Shown: positions 48,821 through 57,533 of the stretch, one piece after another
Position numbering within the stretch: position 1 is the first letter of the stretch
How the letters are laid out: the number at the start of each line of letters is the position of its first letter
NCBI RefSeq assembly: GCF_052072235.1
Contig: NZ_CM125436.1
Span: 2,598,001-2,662,000 of the forward strand
DNA length: 64,000 nt
Origin: Brevibacillus_D fluminis_A
GTDB taxonomy: Bacteria; Bacillota; Bacilli; Brevibacillales; Brevibacillaceae
Direction: 5' to 3'
Notes under the pieces: model-generated
What the model saw: only the letters and a program-made list of their open reading frames with translations
Told to the model about the DNA's origin: nothing
Database searches by the model: none
Made by a program: the position numbers and the translations under genes

Positions 48821-49855
48821 GTGGCAGTTGCAACAGCGGCACCAACGGCCCGATTGAGCCGGCAAACCTGGCAATTTACCCAAGACGTGCGCATTCACGG
48901 TTCTGCGGTCGTCGTGGGTCCCAAGGAAGGGGAAGGGCCGCTTGGCTCTCTTTTCGACAAAGTGTATGGCGACATGTATGCCGGACAGAAAACGTGGGAA
49001 GAGGCGGAGCGAGCGATGCTGGAGGAGGCAATCAGCCTCGCCATCGCAAAAGCGAAGCTTATGCCGCAAGAAGTGGATCTGATTTTGGCGGGTGATTTGC
49101 TGAACCAAAACATCACGGCTACGTTTTCCGCCCAGACGATGGGAGTGCCGTTGATGGGGATGTACGGCGCTTGCTCGACCTCGATGCTGACACTTGCCAA
49201 TGCCGCGGCAATGGTCAATGGCGGGTATGCGAACTATGCCATCGCAGCATGCAGCAGCCATAACGCGACGGCGGAGCGGCAGTTTCGCTATCCGACCGAA
49301 TATGGAGGACAAAAGCCGCCGACCGCGCAGTGGACCGTTACAGGTGCGGGGGCGGGGCTTGTTGGTCTTGGCGGCACCGGACCGCGCATTACACATGCGA
49401 CGATTGGCAAGGTGATCGACATGGGGGTGCACGATCCGCAAGACATGGGCACGGCGATGGCACCGGCTGCGGTCTCTACCTTGATCACACATTTTCACGA
49501 TACGGAGCGGCAGCCAACGGACTACGATCTGATCGTAACCGGCGATCTTGCGTCGGTTGGCTATGCAATCGCCAAAAATTTGCTGGAGCAGGAAGGATAC
49601 CAGCTGGGCAACGTTTATAACGACTGCGGTCTCATGATCTTTTCGTCCGACCAGGACGTTTTTGCAGGCGGAAGCGGTTGTGCCAGCAGCGCAGCCGTAA
49701 CATACAGCTACATCTTGGACCAATTGCAAAAAGGATTTTTCAAGCGGGTGCTCGTATGCGCAACAGGAGCCCTGCTCAGTCCGATCAGTACGCAGCAAGG
49801 AAATGCGATCCCTTGCATTGCGCATGCGGTCGCATTGGAAGGAGGAGGGGCATGA
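48821..49855 (+). CDS. spoVAD: Stage V sporulation protein AD
   Basis: Soluble thiolase-fold protein of 344 residues that binds dipicolinic acid and recruits it to the SpoVA channel. The family motif MYGACSTSMLTLANAAAMVNGG (about 110-131) aligns with the thiolase active-site region. RQFRYPTEYGGQKPPTAQWTVTGAGA and GSGCASSAAVTYSY are also characteristic. The GTG at 48821 follows GCGAGGGGG. Its stop overlaps the spoVAEB start. Confidence 0.96.
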   Translation: MAVATAAPTARLSRQTWQFTQDVRIHGSAVVVGPKEGEGPLGSLFDKVYGDMYAGQKTWEEAERAMLEEAISLAIAKAKLMPQEVDLILAGDLLNQNITATFSAQTMGVPLMGMYGACSTSMLTLANAAAMVNGGYANYAIAACSSHNATAERQFRYPTEYGGQKPPTAQWTVTGAGAGLVGLGGTGPRITHATIGKVIDMGVHDPQDMGTAMAPAAVSTLITHFHDTERQPTDYDLIVTGDLASVGYAIAKNLLEQEGYQLGNVYNDCGLMIFSSDQDVFAGGSGCASSAAVTYSYILDQLQKGFFKRVLVCATGALLSPISTQQGNAIPCIAHAVALEGGGA

Positions 49856-50205
49856 TGGAGTATATCATCGCGTTTATCGTCGGCGGCTTGATCTGTGTCG
49901 TCGGTCAGTTGCTGCTCGATGTGGGGAAATTGACGCCTGCGCATGTCATGAGCATTTTGGTCGTGTCAGGTGTCGTACTCGACTTTATCGGGGTCTATGA
50001 TCCGTTTATCGAATTTGCAGGGGCAGGCGCAACGGTGCCGATCACAAGCTTTGGCCATTCGCTCTACCACGGCGCCATGCAGGAAGCGGAGCAGGATGGC
50101 TTGATCGGTGTCATTACCGGCATTTTTGAGGTGACGAGCGCAGGGATTTCCGCAGCCATCGTGTTTGGCTTCCTCGCTTCCCTCGTTTTCAAACCAAAAG
50201 GCTGA
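49852..50205 (+). CDS. spoVAEB: Stage V sporulation protein AE (SpoVAEB type)
   Basis: The 117-residue membrane protein with three or four helices carries GGLICVVGQLLLD and the FIGVYDPFIEFAGAGATVPITSFGHSL motif, paralogous to SpoVAC. The ATG at 49852 overlaps the spoVAD stop and follows GGAGG; ATG at 49855 is equally possible. It is a component of the dipicolinate channel. Confidence 0.94.
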   Translation: MMEYIIAFIVGGLICVVGQLLLDVGKLTPAHVMSILVVSGVVLDFIGVYDPFIEFAGAGATVPITSFGHSLYHGAMQEAEQDGLIGVITGIFEVTSAGISAAIVFGFLASLVFKPKG

Positions 50206-50233
50206 GCATGCTGCTAGAGCGGGAGGAATTCGC

Positions 50234-50863
50234 GTGGCAGAGGCAAAAAGACGCGTCATCATCATTACGGATGGAGACTATGTCGCGCAAAAAGCGGTGG
50301 AGCATGTGGCACGTGAGGTTGGCGGCCGCTGCATTACACTCTCGGCGGGGAACCCAACCGCTTTGTCCGGCAAGCAAATGGTCGCGCTGATCAAAATGGC
50401 GGCGAACGATCCTGTGCTCATCATGTGTGATGACAACGGCAATTACGGCCGCGGCCGCGGCGAGCAGGCGATCGAATACGTGCTGAAGCATCCTGACATC
50501 GAAGTGATCGGCGCGATCGCTGTCGCCTCCAATACGCGTTGGGTGCATGGCGCAAGAGTGCGATATTCCATTGACCAGGCGGGACAGATCGTGGAGGAAG
50601 CGGTCGATAAAGAAGGACACAGCGATAAAAAGCTGCAGCACCGCATTTACGGGGATACGGTGGACATCATCAATCGCTATCACATCCCCAATGTAATCGG
50701 GATAGGTGACATCGGCAAAATGGAAGGCAGAGACCGCCTGTTGGACGGCTGTCCTGTCACATTGAAAGCCGTGCAGTGGATCTTGCAGAGGAGTGAACGC
50801 CATGATCGCGGAGAAGAAGACGGGTTACAGGCAAAAGGAACGGCTCATCGGTTCCCATCTTGA
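50234..50863 (+). CDS. spoVAEA: Stage V sporulation protein AEA
   Basis: The 209-residue soluble protein carries the SpoVAEA pattern KRRVIIITDGDYVAQKAVEHVAREVGGRCITLSAGNPT and VLIMCDDNGNYGRGRGEQAIEYV. It is peripheral to the SpoVA complex, of uncertain role. The GTG at 50234 follows GCGGGAGG. Its 3' end overlaps spoVAF by 62 bases in another frame; the last 25 or so residues (after QWILQRS) appear to be an extension beyond the usual family end. Confidence 0.92.
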   Translation: MAEAKRRVIIITDGDYVAQKAVEHVAREVGGRCITLSAGNPTALSGKQMVALIKMAANDPVLIMCDDNGNYGRGRGEQAIEYVLKHPDIEVIGAIAVASNTRWVHGARVRYSIDQAGQIVEEAVDKEGHSDKKLQHRIYGDTVDIINRYHIPNVIGIGDIGKMEGRDRLLDGCPVTLKAVQWILQRSERHDRGEEDGLQAKGTAHRFPS

Positions 50864-52286
50864 TGAAAACAAAGCGGTCCTCGACGACATGCTTGGCATC
50901 GGCGTCAGCTTTGACATCGGTGTGCATGACTTCTCAGTCGGGCATACGAAAGTGCTTCTCTACTATATCAATGGTTTTGCAGACAGCGCGATCATCACGC
51001 AGATTTTGAAAGACTTGAACGATTTGCGGGAGCGGGAGCTGCAAACCAATGTGTTCCAACATTTGTACCACAAATACATCCCTTATTTTCAGCTGACACA
51101 AGTGTGTAAAATCGATGAGTTCATCGACAAGCTCCTGGTCGGACAAGTGGGACTTGTGATCGATGGCGAGGCAAAAGGGATTCTCATCGATGCCAAAATC
51201 TTGCCTGGCCGGGCGCCGGCCGAGCCGGATACCGAACGTGTCGTCCGGGGCGCCCATGACGGGTACACGGAGACGTTGGTCGTCAATACGGCACTGACGC
51301 GCAGACGGATCAGAGACGAGCGGCTCCGCTTTGAAATCTTGCAGATTGGCGAACGGTCCAAAACGGATGTGGCAGTCGCGTATTTGCAAGACGTGGCCAA
51401 TCCGAAGCTGGTGGACACCATCAAGGAACGGCTGCGAAACATTCATATCGACGGAATCCCGATGGCGGAAAAAACGGTCGAGGAGTTCATCATCGGCAAA
51501 TCGTGGAACCCGTTCCCGATGGTACGCTATACGGAACGGCCGGATGTCGCAGCGATCCACCTGTTGGAAGGGCATGTCCTCGTGTATGTCGACACGTCCC
51601 CGAGCGTAATGATCACGCCGACCACGTACTTCCATCATGTCCAGCATGCCGAGGAGTACCGTCAAACGCCTGTGGTGGGCGCGTATCTGCGGTGGGTCCG
51701 CTTCATTGGCATTATCGCATCGCTGATTCTTTTGCCGCTGTGGCTCTTGCTGGTGCTGCACCCCGAATTGACGCCGGAATCGCTTGACTTTATCGGGGTG
51801 AAGCAAAAGGGCAGCATCCCACTTTTATTCCAGTTTTTGCTGGCGGAGGTCGGGTTGGATCTCATGCGGATGGCAGCGATTCACACCCCTTCACCGCTGG
51901 CGACTGCGATGGGCCTGGTCGCTGCGATTTTGGTAGGGCAGGTGGCGATACAGGTAGGACTGTTCTCACCGGAAGTCATTTTATACCTTTCCCTTGCTGC
52001 CATCGGAACGTTTGCGACTCCAAGCTATGAACTGTCGCTTGCCAACCGGATTGTGCGGATTTTCCTCTTGATCATGGTAGGTCTGTTCGGATTGGTCGGC
52101 TTGATGATCGGGTTCGGTGCGGTCTTGTTGCTCTTGACCTGCACGCGTTCGCTCAATACCCCTTATCTCTGGCCGTTGATTCCGTTCAATTACAAAGCCA
52201 TCAAAGGAATTTTCATCCGCTTGGCGGTTCCTGCGATGAACAAGCGACCAAGCATTGTAAAGTCGCAAAATACGCAGCGACAATAG
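50802..52286 (+). CDS. spoVAF: Stage V sporulation protein AF (GerA-type)
   Basis: The 494-residue GerA-family membrane protein has a large hydrophilic N-terminal domain (about 1-290) and about five transmembrane helices (about 295-470). Typical motifs include GHTKVLLYYINGFAD, KILPGRAPAEPDTERVVRGAHDGYTETL and PTTYFHHVQHAEEYRQTPVVGAYLRWVRF. It is related to the A subunits of germinant receptors and aids germination. The ATG at 50802 follows GAGGAG and lies within the end of spoVAEA. It closes the seven-gene spoVA operon. Confidence 0.94.
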   Translation: MIAEKKTGYRQKERLIGSHLDENKAVLDDMLGIGVSFDIGVHDFSVGHTKVLLYYINGFADSAIITQILKDLNDLRERELQTNVFQHLYHKYIPYFQLTQVCKIDEFIDKLLVGQVGLVIDGEAKGILIDAKILPGRAPAEPDTERVVRGAHDGYTETLVVNTALTRRRIRDERLRFEILQIGERSKTDVAVAYLQDVANPKLVDTIKERLRNIHIDGIPMAEKTVEEFIIGKSWNPFPMVRYTERPDVAAIHLLEGHVLVYVDTSPSVMITPTTYFHHVQHAEEYRQTPVVGAYLRWVRFIGIIASLILLPLWLLLVLHPELTPESLDFIGVKQKGSIPLLFQFLLAEVGLDLMRMAAIHTPSPLATAMGLVAAILVGQVAIQVGLFSPEVILYLSLAAIGTFATPSYELSLANRIVRIFLLIMVGLFGLVGLMIGFGAVLLLLTCTRSLNTPYLWPLIPFNYKAIKGIFIRLAVPAMNKRPSIVKSQNTQRQ

Positions 52287-52296
52287 CCGCGGCCCA

Positions 52297-52326
52297 TTGT
52301 CAAGCGTAGATTTCGTGTGATATAGT
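52297..52326 (+). promoter_or_regulatory. Candidate promoter of lysA
   Basis: TTGTCA (52297-52302), an 18-base spacer and TATAGT (52321-52326), with TG one base before the -10 (extended -10). It starts only 11 bases after the spoVAF stop codon. Confidence 0.55.
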
Positions 52327-52356
52327 TAGACATAATTTACTCAAGTAAAGAGTTGT

Positions 52357-52389
52357 GACTGGCGCTCGATTTTGCGTCAGTTGTTTTTC
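52357..52389 (+). terminator. Intrinsic terminator or attenuator ahead of lysA
   Basis: GACTGGCGC pairs with GCGTCAGTT (nine pairs, two of them G-T) and is followed by GTTTTTC. It lies between the candidate lysA promoter and the lysA start, so it could terminate spoVA and also attenuate lysA. A small TTTACT/AGTAAA hairpin precedes it. Confidence 0.65.
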
Positions 52390-52427
52390 TTTGCGGTTAA
52401 GGGAGACATAAGAGGAGGAGCCAGAGG

Positions 52428-53744
52428 ATGTATTTACATGGTACGAGTCGAATTAATCAACTGGGGCATTTGGAAATTGGCGGATGCGACGCTGTTAAAC
52501 TGGCCCAGGATTATGGAACGCCGCTTTATGTGTATGATGAAGAACTCATTCGCAACAAGTGCCGCGCCTATGTTCGCGCGTTTTTGGAGAGCGGATTCCG
52601 GTTTCAGGTAACGTATGCAAGCAAGGCTTTTTGTACCATGGCGATGTGTGCGCTGATCGAAGAGGAAGGGCTGTCGCTCGATGTGGTCTCCGGCGGCGAA
52701 TTGTATACCGCGTTGTCCGCAGGTTACCCAGCTGAAAAAATTCACTTCCACGGCAATAACAAATCGCCGGACGAAATTGTACAGGCTCTCGACGCGAACA
52801 TCGGCTGTTTTGTTGTCGACAATTTTTATGAGCTGGAGCTGTTGAATGCATTGGCTTGTGAGCGCGGCAAACGCGTCAATGTCCTCCTTCGCGTGACGCC
52901 AGGTGTGGAAGCGCATACGCATGAATACATTTCGACGGGTCAGCAAGACTCCAAGTTCGGTTTCGATATAAAGAGTGGTCAAGCCATCGACGCGATCAGC
53001 CGCTCCCTCGCATTGCCGGGTCTCCACCTTTTGGGTGTCCATTCGCATATCGGATCGCAAATTTTTGAGACAGACGGTTTCGTCATTGCGATCAAGCTGT
53101 TGATCGAGCTGCTTGCGGAAGCGAAAGAAAAGCACGGATTCGAGCCGACCGTTCTGAATGTAGGCGGCGGTTTTGGCATCCGTTACGTCGACGGGGATAC
53201 GCCATTGGAGCCGGGCGATTACGTGCGCGCCATCACCTCGACGGTCAGAACCGAATGTGAAAGCCGCAATATGCCGCTGCCTGAGCTGTGGATCGAACCA
53301 GGCCGCAGCATTGTCGGCGATGCTGGCACGACGCTGTATACGGTCGGATCGAGCAAAACCATTCCGGGATTGCGCAAATACGTGGCGGTGAACGGAGGCA
53401 TGACCGACAATCTGCGTCCGGCGCTCTATCAGGCGCAATATGAAGCCGCACTGGCGAACCGGATGAACGAGGCTGAATTGGAAATTGTCTCAATTGCCGG
53501 AAAGTGCTGTGAATCGGGCGACATGCTTATCTGGGATGTATCCCTGCCCGAGCCGAAAGCCGGTGACATTTTGGCCGTATCGAGCACAGGTGCTTACGGC
53601 TATGCGATGTCCAACAACTACAATCGGATCGCACGCCCGGCCGTTATTTTCGTCAAAGACGGGGAAGCGACGGAAGTGGTTGCCCGCGAAACGTTGCAGG
53701 ATTTGGTCAAAAACGACAAGCTGCTGCAAAAACAAAACCGTTAA
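52428..53744 (+). CDS. lysA: Diaminopimelate decarboxylase
   Basis: PLP-dependent enzyme of 438 residues making lysine from meso-diaminopimelate. The PLP lysine is in VTYASKAFCTMA (about residue 65), the glycine-rich phosphate loop is LNVGGGFGIRY, substrate motifs include EPGRSIVGDAG and CESGDML (catalytic Cys), and the C-terminal AYGYAMSNNYN binds PLP and substrate. AGAGGAGGAGCC precedes the ATG. It follows spoVAF as in B. subtilis. The leader of about 95 bases is too short for a lysine riboswitch. Confidence 0.96.
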   Translation: MYLHGTSRINQLGHLEIGGCDAVKLAQDYGTPLYVYDEELIRNKCRAYVRAFLESGFRFQVTYASKAFCTMAMCALIEEEGLSLDVVSGGELYTALSAGYPAEKIHFHGNNKSPDEIVQALDANIGCFVVDNFYELELLNALACERGKRVNVLLRVTPGVEAHTHEYISTGQQDSKFGFDIKSGQAIDAISRSLALPGLHLLGVHSHIGSQIFETDGFVIAIKLLIELLAEAKEKHGFEPTVLNVGGGFGIRYVDGDTPLEPGDYVRAITSTVRTECESRNMPLPELWIEPGRSIVGDAGTTLYTVGSSKTIPGLRKYVAVNGGMTDNLRPALYQAQYEAALANRMNEAELEIVSIAGKCCESGDMLIWDVSLPEPKAGDILAVSSTGAYGYAMSNNYNRIARPAVIFVKDGEATEVVARETLQDLVKNDKLLQKQNR

Positions 53745-53753
53745 TCACGCTTC

Positions 53754-53792
53754 AAAAACCCTTCGTTTGCCGATGGCAGCGAAGGGTTTTTT
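53754..53792 (+). terminator. Intrinsic terminator after lysA
   Basis: AAAAACCCTTCG pairs with CGAAGGGTTTTTT as a perfect 12-base-pair stem around a 14-base loop. Confidence 0.92.
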
Positions 53793-53901
53793 GCGTTTCG
53801 ATGCGACTTTTGTGCCGTTTCTTTCATGTAAGCTTAACCTAACCTTCACAATTGGTTTAAACTGACCTGCGATAATGGGCATAGAGGAGGAAAGATTCCC
53901 C

Positions 53902-56190
53902 ATGTTCTTTTCCTGGATGAGATCCTTACGGAGATGGCCCGTTTTTTTACGTGAAAATAGAGTTGCATTCAAGAACGCAATCGCGCAAGAGCTGCGAAAA
54001 GAGTCTGCGGTGATCTTGTTTTATGTCGATATCGTGCGGCTGACGGAGATCGAAAACAGATACGGAGATATGACCGCGAAGCGCGTCCTGACCCGTTACG
54101 AACAGCTTCTTCCCGAGGTCGCACAGTCGATCCTCGGGATAAAGGGCTTGGTGCTCGGCATCGTGAAGCTGTGGGGCGATGATTTCGCCATCTATGCTTC
54201 TTTCCCGAACGGAACAAGCGAGGAAGAGTACCGGCTGCTTTCCATCAGCGTGCAGGAGCGGCTGGAAAACTTGATGAATCAACAGATCAAACTGGTGAAT
54301 CGGGAAGACTTGCGCGTCCGCATCGGTTACGCGCAGCTGGCGGGCCGCGATGTGACGAAAGAGATGTACACGTCGATGAAGCATGCGATTCAAATGGCCA
54401 AATACGGATTAACAACCGATAAGTACAGCCAGATTCGGCAGTTTCATCACATTTTGAAGCAGGAAGATGTGCAGATGCTGTTCATGCCGATCGCATCGCT
54501 CAAAGACGGCGAACCTCTCGGGTGGGAAGCGCTTGCACGCGGGCCGCAGAACAGTCCGTTCCATTCGCCGGCAGCACTGTTTTCCTATGCCGAGGAAACC
54601 GATTCCGTTTTCCGGCTGGAACAGCTGTGCCGCAAGCGGGCGTTTGAACAGCTGCGCTATTTGCAGCCTCATCAAAAAATGTTCATCAATCTCGATCCGC
54701 GCGCCATTGACGACCCGTTTCTGCTGCGCGGCCAAGCGCTCAAAATGTTGGAGGAAGCCAACCTGAACCCGGGCAACATCGTGTTTGAAATTACGGAGCG
54801 GCATGCGATCACCAACTACCAGGTTTTTCGCAAGGTTATCGAAGAGTATCGGAAAAAAGGGTATCTGATTGCAGTAGACGATGCGGGGGCAGGGTATTCG
54901 AGTCTCGAATCCATCACCGAAATTTACCCCGATTACATCAAGCTTGACATGTCCCTGATCCGCGGCATCGACACGGATTCGATCAAACAGGCGCTCTTGG
55001 AGACATTCGTGCAATTTGCCGAAAAAGTGAAGTGCAAAATCATTGCGGAAGGCATCGAAACCGAAAAAGAGCTGAACACGCTGATGGAAATCGGTGTTTC
55101 GTATGGGCAAGGATATTTTTTAGGAAAGCCGGCCAAAGGGATGACCAAAATCAAAGGGGATGCGCTCACCTTCATCGATGCCGTGAACAGCCGCGAAGAG
55201 AACCGGATCTATTTGCATCGCGGTCAATTTGCCACGGTAGGCGAAATCACTACGAAAACGGTCGTCGCCAAAAAAGATATGCGCGTTCGCGAGGTACACC
55301 AATTGTTTGAACAAAACCAGCGGATCGACAGCATTGTGGTGCTGGATGGCGATAAGCCGGTAGGAATGCTGATGAGGTTCCAGCTGTATCAAATTTTGGG
55401 CGGACAGTACGGGATTGCCTTGTATTATGAACGCCCCGTTTCACAGGTGATGAATTACAATCCGCTGATTGTGGAGCAATCGCAGGCGATCGATGAGGTG
55501 GCAAAACTCGCCATGGCGCGCGACGCCTATCATCTCTACGATGTGGTCATCGCAACCGATCACGAAGGGGCTTATGCCGGGATCGTATCTGTGCAAAGCT
55601 TGCTTGACAAAATGGCATCCATCAAGCTGGAGCTTGCCACTTTTGCGAATCCGCTAACCGGGCTGCCGGGGAACGTGCAAATTGAACGGGAGCTGGGCAA
55701 ACGGCTGTATGGGCGTGAGCCGTTCATCGTCATTTATTGCGATCTCGACCGGTTCAAATGGTTCAACGACCAATTCGGCTTTGAAACAGGGGACCAAATT
55801 ATCCGGAGCACGACACAGCTGCTGAAAAACACCATTCAAGCCGTCGGCAATCGCGACGATTTCATCGGCCATATCGGCGGCGACGACTTCATCATCATCA
55901 CCACGGACAAGCGGATGCTTGAAGTCACCAGCTATCTGATGGAAAGCTTCGATGCATCGATGGCCGACTTGTATGAGCGCAGGCGCCATTGCACGGGCGA
56001 ACTGCCAATCCTCTCCCTTTCTCTGGCCGGGCTGTATGTCCATCCGGAGCGCTATCGGAGTGTGGAGGAAATCGCGGAGCAGGCAGCGGTTTTAAAGAAA
56101 AGGGCCAAACAGTTGCCAGGCACTTCTTTTGTCACGGATTATCCGGAATGCCGGCGAAGCGTCGAAGCAGGCTTGCTTGCGGGCGAGTAG
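53902..56190 (+). CDS. GGDEF-EAL-CBS-GGDEF cyclic di-GMP signalling protein
   Basis: The 762-residue cytoplasmic protein has four parts: a degenerate GGDEF-like domain (about 20-185; VKLWGDDFAIYA where GGDEF should be), an EAL phosphodiesterase domain (about 190-430), a CBS pair (about 445-585) and a C-terminal GGDEF domain (about 590-755; HIGGDDFIII). The EAL domain looks competent: WEALARG, FINLDP, FEITERH, VDDAGAGYSS, IKLD, AEGIE and QGYFLGKP are all present. The CBS pair suggests adenine-nucleotide sensing. The ATG at 53902 follows GAGGAGGAAAG; an upstream ATG at 53875 has no ribosome site. Confidence 0.9.
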   Translation: MFFSWMRSLRRWPVFLRENRVAFKNAIAQELRKESAVILFYVDIVRLTEIENRYGDMTAKRVLTRYEQLLPEVAQSILGIKGLVLGIVKLWGDDFAIYASFPNGTSEEEYRLLSISVQERLENLMNQQIKLVNREDLRVRIGYAQLAGRDVTKEMYTSMKHAIQMAKYGLTTDKYSQIRQFHHILKQEDVQMLFMPIASLKDGEPLGWEALARGPQNSPFHSPAALFSYAEETDSVFRLEQLCRKRAFEQLRYLQPHQKMFINLDPRAIDDPFLLRGQALKMLEEANLNPGNIVFEITERHAITNYQVFRKVIEEYRKKGYLIAVDDAGAGYSSLESITEIYPDYIKLDMSLIRGIDTDSIKQALLETFVQFAEKVKCKIIAEGIETEKELNTLMEIGVSYGQGYFLGKPAKGMTKIKGDALTFIDAVNSREENRIYLHRGQFATVGEITTKTVVAKKDMRVREVHQLFEQNQRIDSIVVLDGDKPVGMLMRFQLYQILGGQYGIALYYERPVSQVMNYNPLIVEQSQAIDEVAKLAMARDAYHLYDVVIATDHEGAYAGIVSVQSLLDKMASIKLELATFANPLTGLPGNVQIERELGKRLYGREPFIVIYCDLDRFKWFNDQFGFETGDQIIRSTTQLLKNTIQAVGNRDDFIGHIGGDDFIIITTDKRMLEVTSYLMESFDASMADLYERRRHCTGELPILSLSLAGLYVHPERYRSVEEIAEQAAVLKKRAKQLPGTSFVTDYPECRRSVEAGLLAGE

Positions 56191-56234
56191 TCGGCTAATA
56201 TAGAGAGGATGTGAAAGCAAAGGGAGGTTTATCC

Positions 56235-56663
56235 ATGAAAACGGCAAAAATCACGTTGGAAAACGGCAAAGAAGTAACGCTTGATCTGTTCGATGAAGCG
56301 GCTCCTGGCACCGTAGCCAACTTTGAAAAACTGGCAAACGAAGGTTTCTATAACGGCCTTTCTTTCCACCGCGTCATCCCAGGCTTCGTCGCGCAAGGCG
56401 GATGCCCTTATGGTACAGGCACAGGCGGCCCTGGCTACACGATCAAATGTGAAACAGCTGGCAACCCGCACAAACACGTAAAAGGTGCTCTCTCCATGGC
56501 ACATGCCGGGAAAGACACAGGCGGAAGCCAATTCTTCATTTGCTACGATGCATTCCCGCATCTGGATGGCGTACATACCGTATTTGGCCAAGTGAGAGAA
56601 GGCATTGAGCACGTAGATGCCATCAAGCAAGGCGACAAAATGAAAGAAGTAAAAGTTCTCTAA
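56235..56663 (+). CDS. ppiB: Cyclophilin-type peptidyl-prolyl cis-trans isomerase
   Basis: Cytoplasmic cyclophilin of 142 residues. Active-site and substrate residues occur in FHRVIPGFVAQGGCP (catalytic Arg), GALSMAHAGKDTGGSQFFICY and LDGVHTVFGQV. Length and motifs fit bacterial PpiB. The ATG at 56235 follows AAGGGAGGT; a start 24 bases upstream has no such site. In B. subtilis ppiB lies in the same stretch before scpA. Confidence 0.95.
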   Translation: MKTAKITLENGKEVTLDLFDEAAPGTVANFEKLANEGFYNGLSFHRVIPGFVAQGGCPYGTGTGGPGYTIKCETAGNPHKHVKGALSMAHAGKDTGGSQFFICYDAFPHLDGVHTVFGQVREGIEHVDAIKQGDKMKEVKVL

Positions 56664-56683
56664 TCATCGTTGCGAGAATGGGT

Positions 56684-56724
56684 GAAGGCATCTGCGGCAA
56701 ACAGCGGGTGCCTTCGCTGTTTTA
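56684..56724 (+). terminator. Probable terminator after ppiB
   Basis: GAAGGCATCTGC pairs with GCGGGTGCCTTC (12 pairs, two of them G-T) and is followed by GCTGTTTT, a short T-tract. Confidence 0.6.
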
Positions 56725-56802
56725 CGCAACGGGTTCCTGCTTGTTTCCATACGGAACTCTTGGTATGCTAATAGGTAGTCGTTTTTGGTCAGGAGGTTTT
56801 CC

Positions 56803-57477
56803 ATGGATTTTTCCAACCTGTTTCATTTTGATTGGAGCACCGTTCCCTTTCGCATGATTGCGTTTGTGATTGCTTTTTCGCTCCACGAGTGGGCACATGC
56901 CTTTGTCGCCTGGCGGTTGGGTGACAACACGGCGAGAAATGAAGGAAGGCTGACGGTCAACCCGATTCCGCATATTGACCCGTTTGGATTGATTTTGATT
57001 TTGTTCGGGCCATTCGGATGGGCGAAGCCGGTGCCGATTAATCCGCTCCATTTTCGCGGGAACAAACGGTTGGGGATTGTGTATGTTTCAGTTGCCGGCC
57101 CGCTTGTTAACCTTGTTTTGGCGTTTTTGTTTTGTGTGCTATACATAGCGGTGAATGTATACGGATGGATCGATGGCTTTTCTGATAAATGGGCAGAGGC
57201 GGTTATTTATACGCTACGAGCATGTATTACCATTAACTGCGGGTTGTTTGTGTTCAATCTTCTGCCGATTCCACCTTTGGATGGATCGAAAATTTTCCGT
57301 TTTCTCGCACCTCGCAGCTGGGAGCCGTTTTTTTACAAGCTTGAAATGTATGGTCCATGGGTGTTGCTCTTGATGATTTTCATCCCGGGACTCAGTACCT
57401 ATATTTTGGGGACGCCGCTCGTTTTGCTGTTGAGTGCGATTCAAGCATTAGCCTTGCGTACCCTTGGAATCGGGTAA
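56803..57477 (+). CDS. Site-2 protease family (M50) membrane peptidase
   Basis: The 224-residue intramembrane metalloprotease-like protein has about five or six transmembrane helices. Zinc ligands are H28 and H32 in HEWAH with catalytic E29, and the third ligand is in NLLPIPPLDG (about residue 163). This is the short group without a PDZ domain (YwhC-like). AGGAGG precedes the ATG at 56803. It is 56 bases upstream of scpA with no terminator. Substrate unknown. Confidence 0.9.
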   Translation: MDFSNLFHFDWSTVPFRMIAFVIAFSLHEWAHAFVAWRLGDNTARNEGRLTVNPIPHIDPFGLILILFGPFGWAKPVPINPLHFRGNKRLGIVYVSVAGPLVNLVLAFLFCVLYIAVNVYGWIDGFSDKWAEAVIYTLRACITINCGLFVFNLLPIPPLDGSKIFRFLAPRSWEPFFYKLEMYGPWVLLLMIFIPGLSTYILGTPLVLLLSAIQALALRTLGIG

Positions 57478-57533
57478 AATGGGAACGGCAAGGAAAAACA
57501 GCCTTTACATAACCGCAGGAAGGCGATAGAAGC

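Noticed and set aside
52287..52427. Lysine riboswitch before lysA
   Set aside because: The leader is about 95 bases and lacks the conserved multi-helix core; an L-box needs about 170 bases or more.
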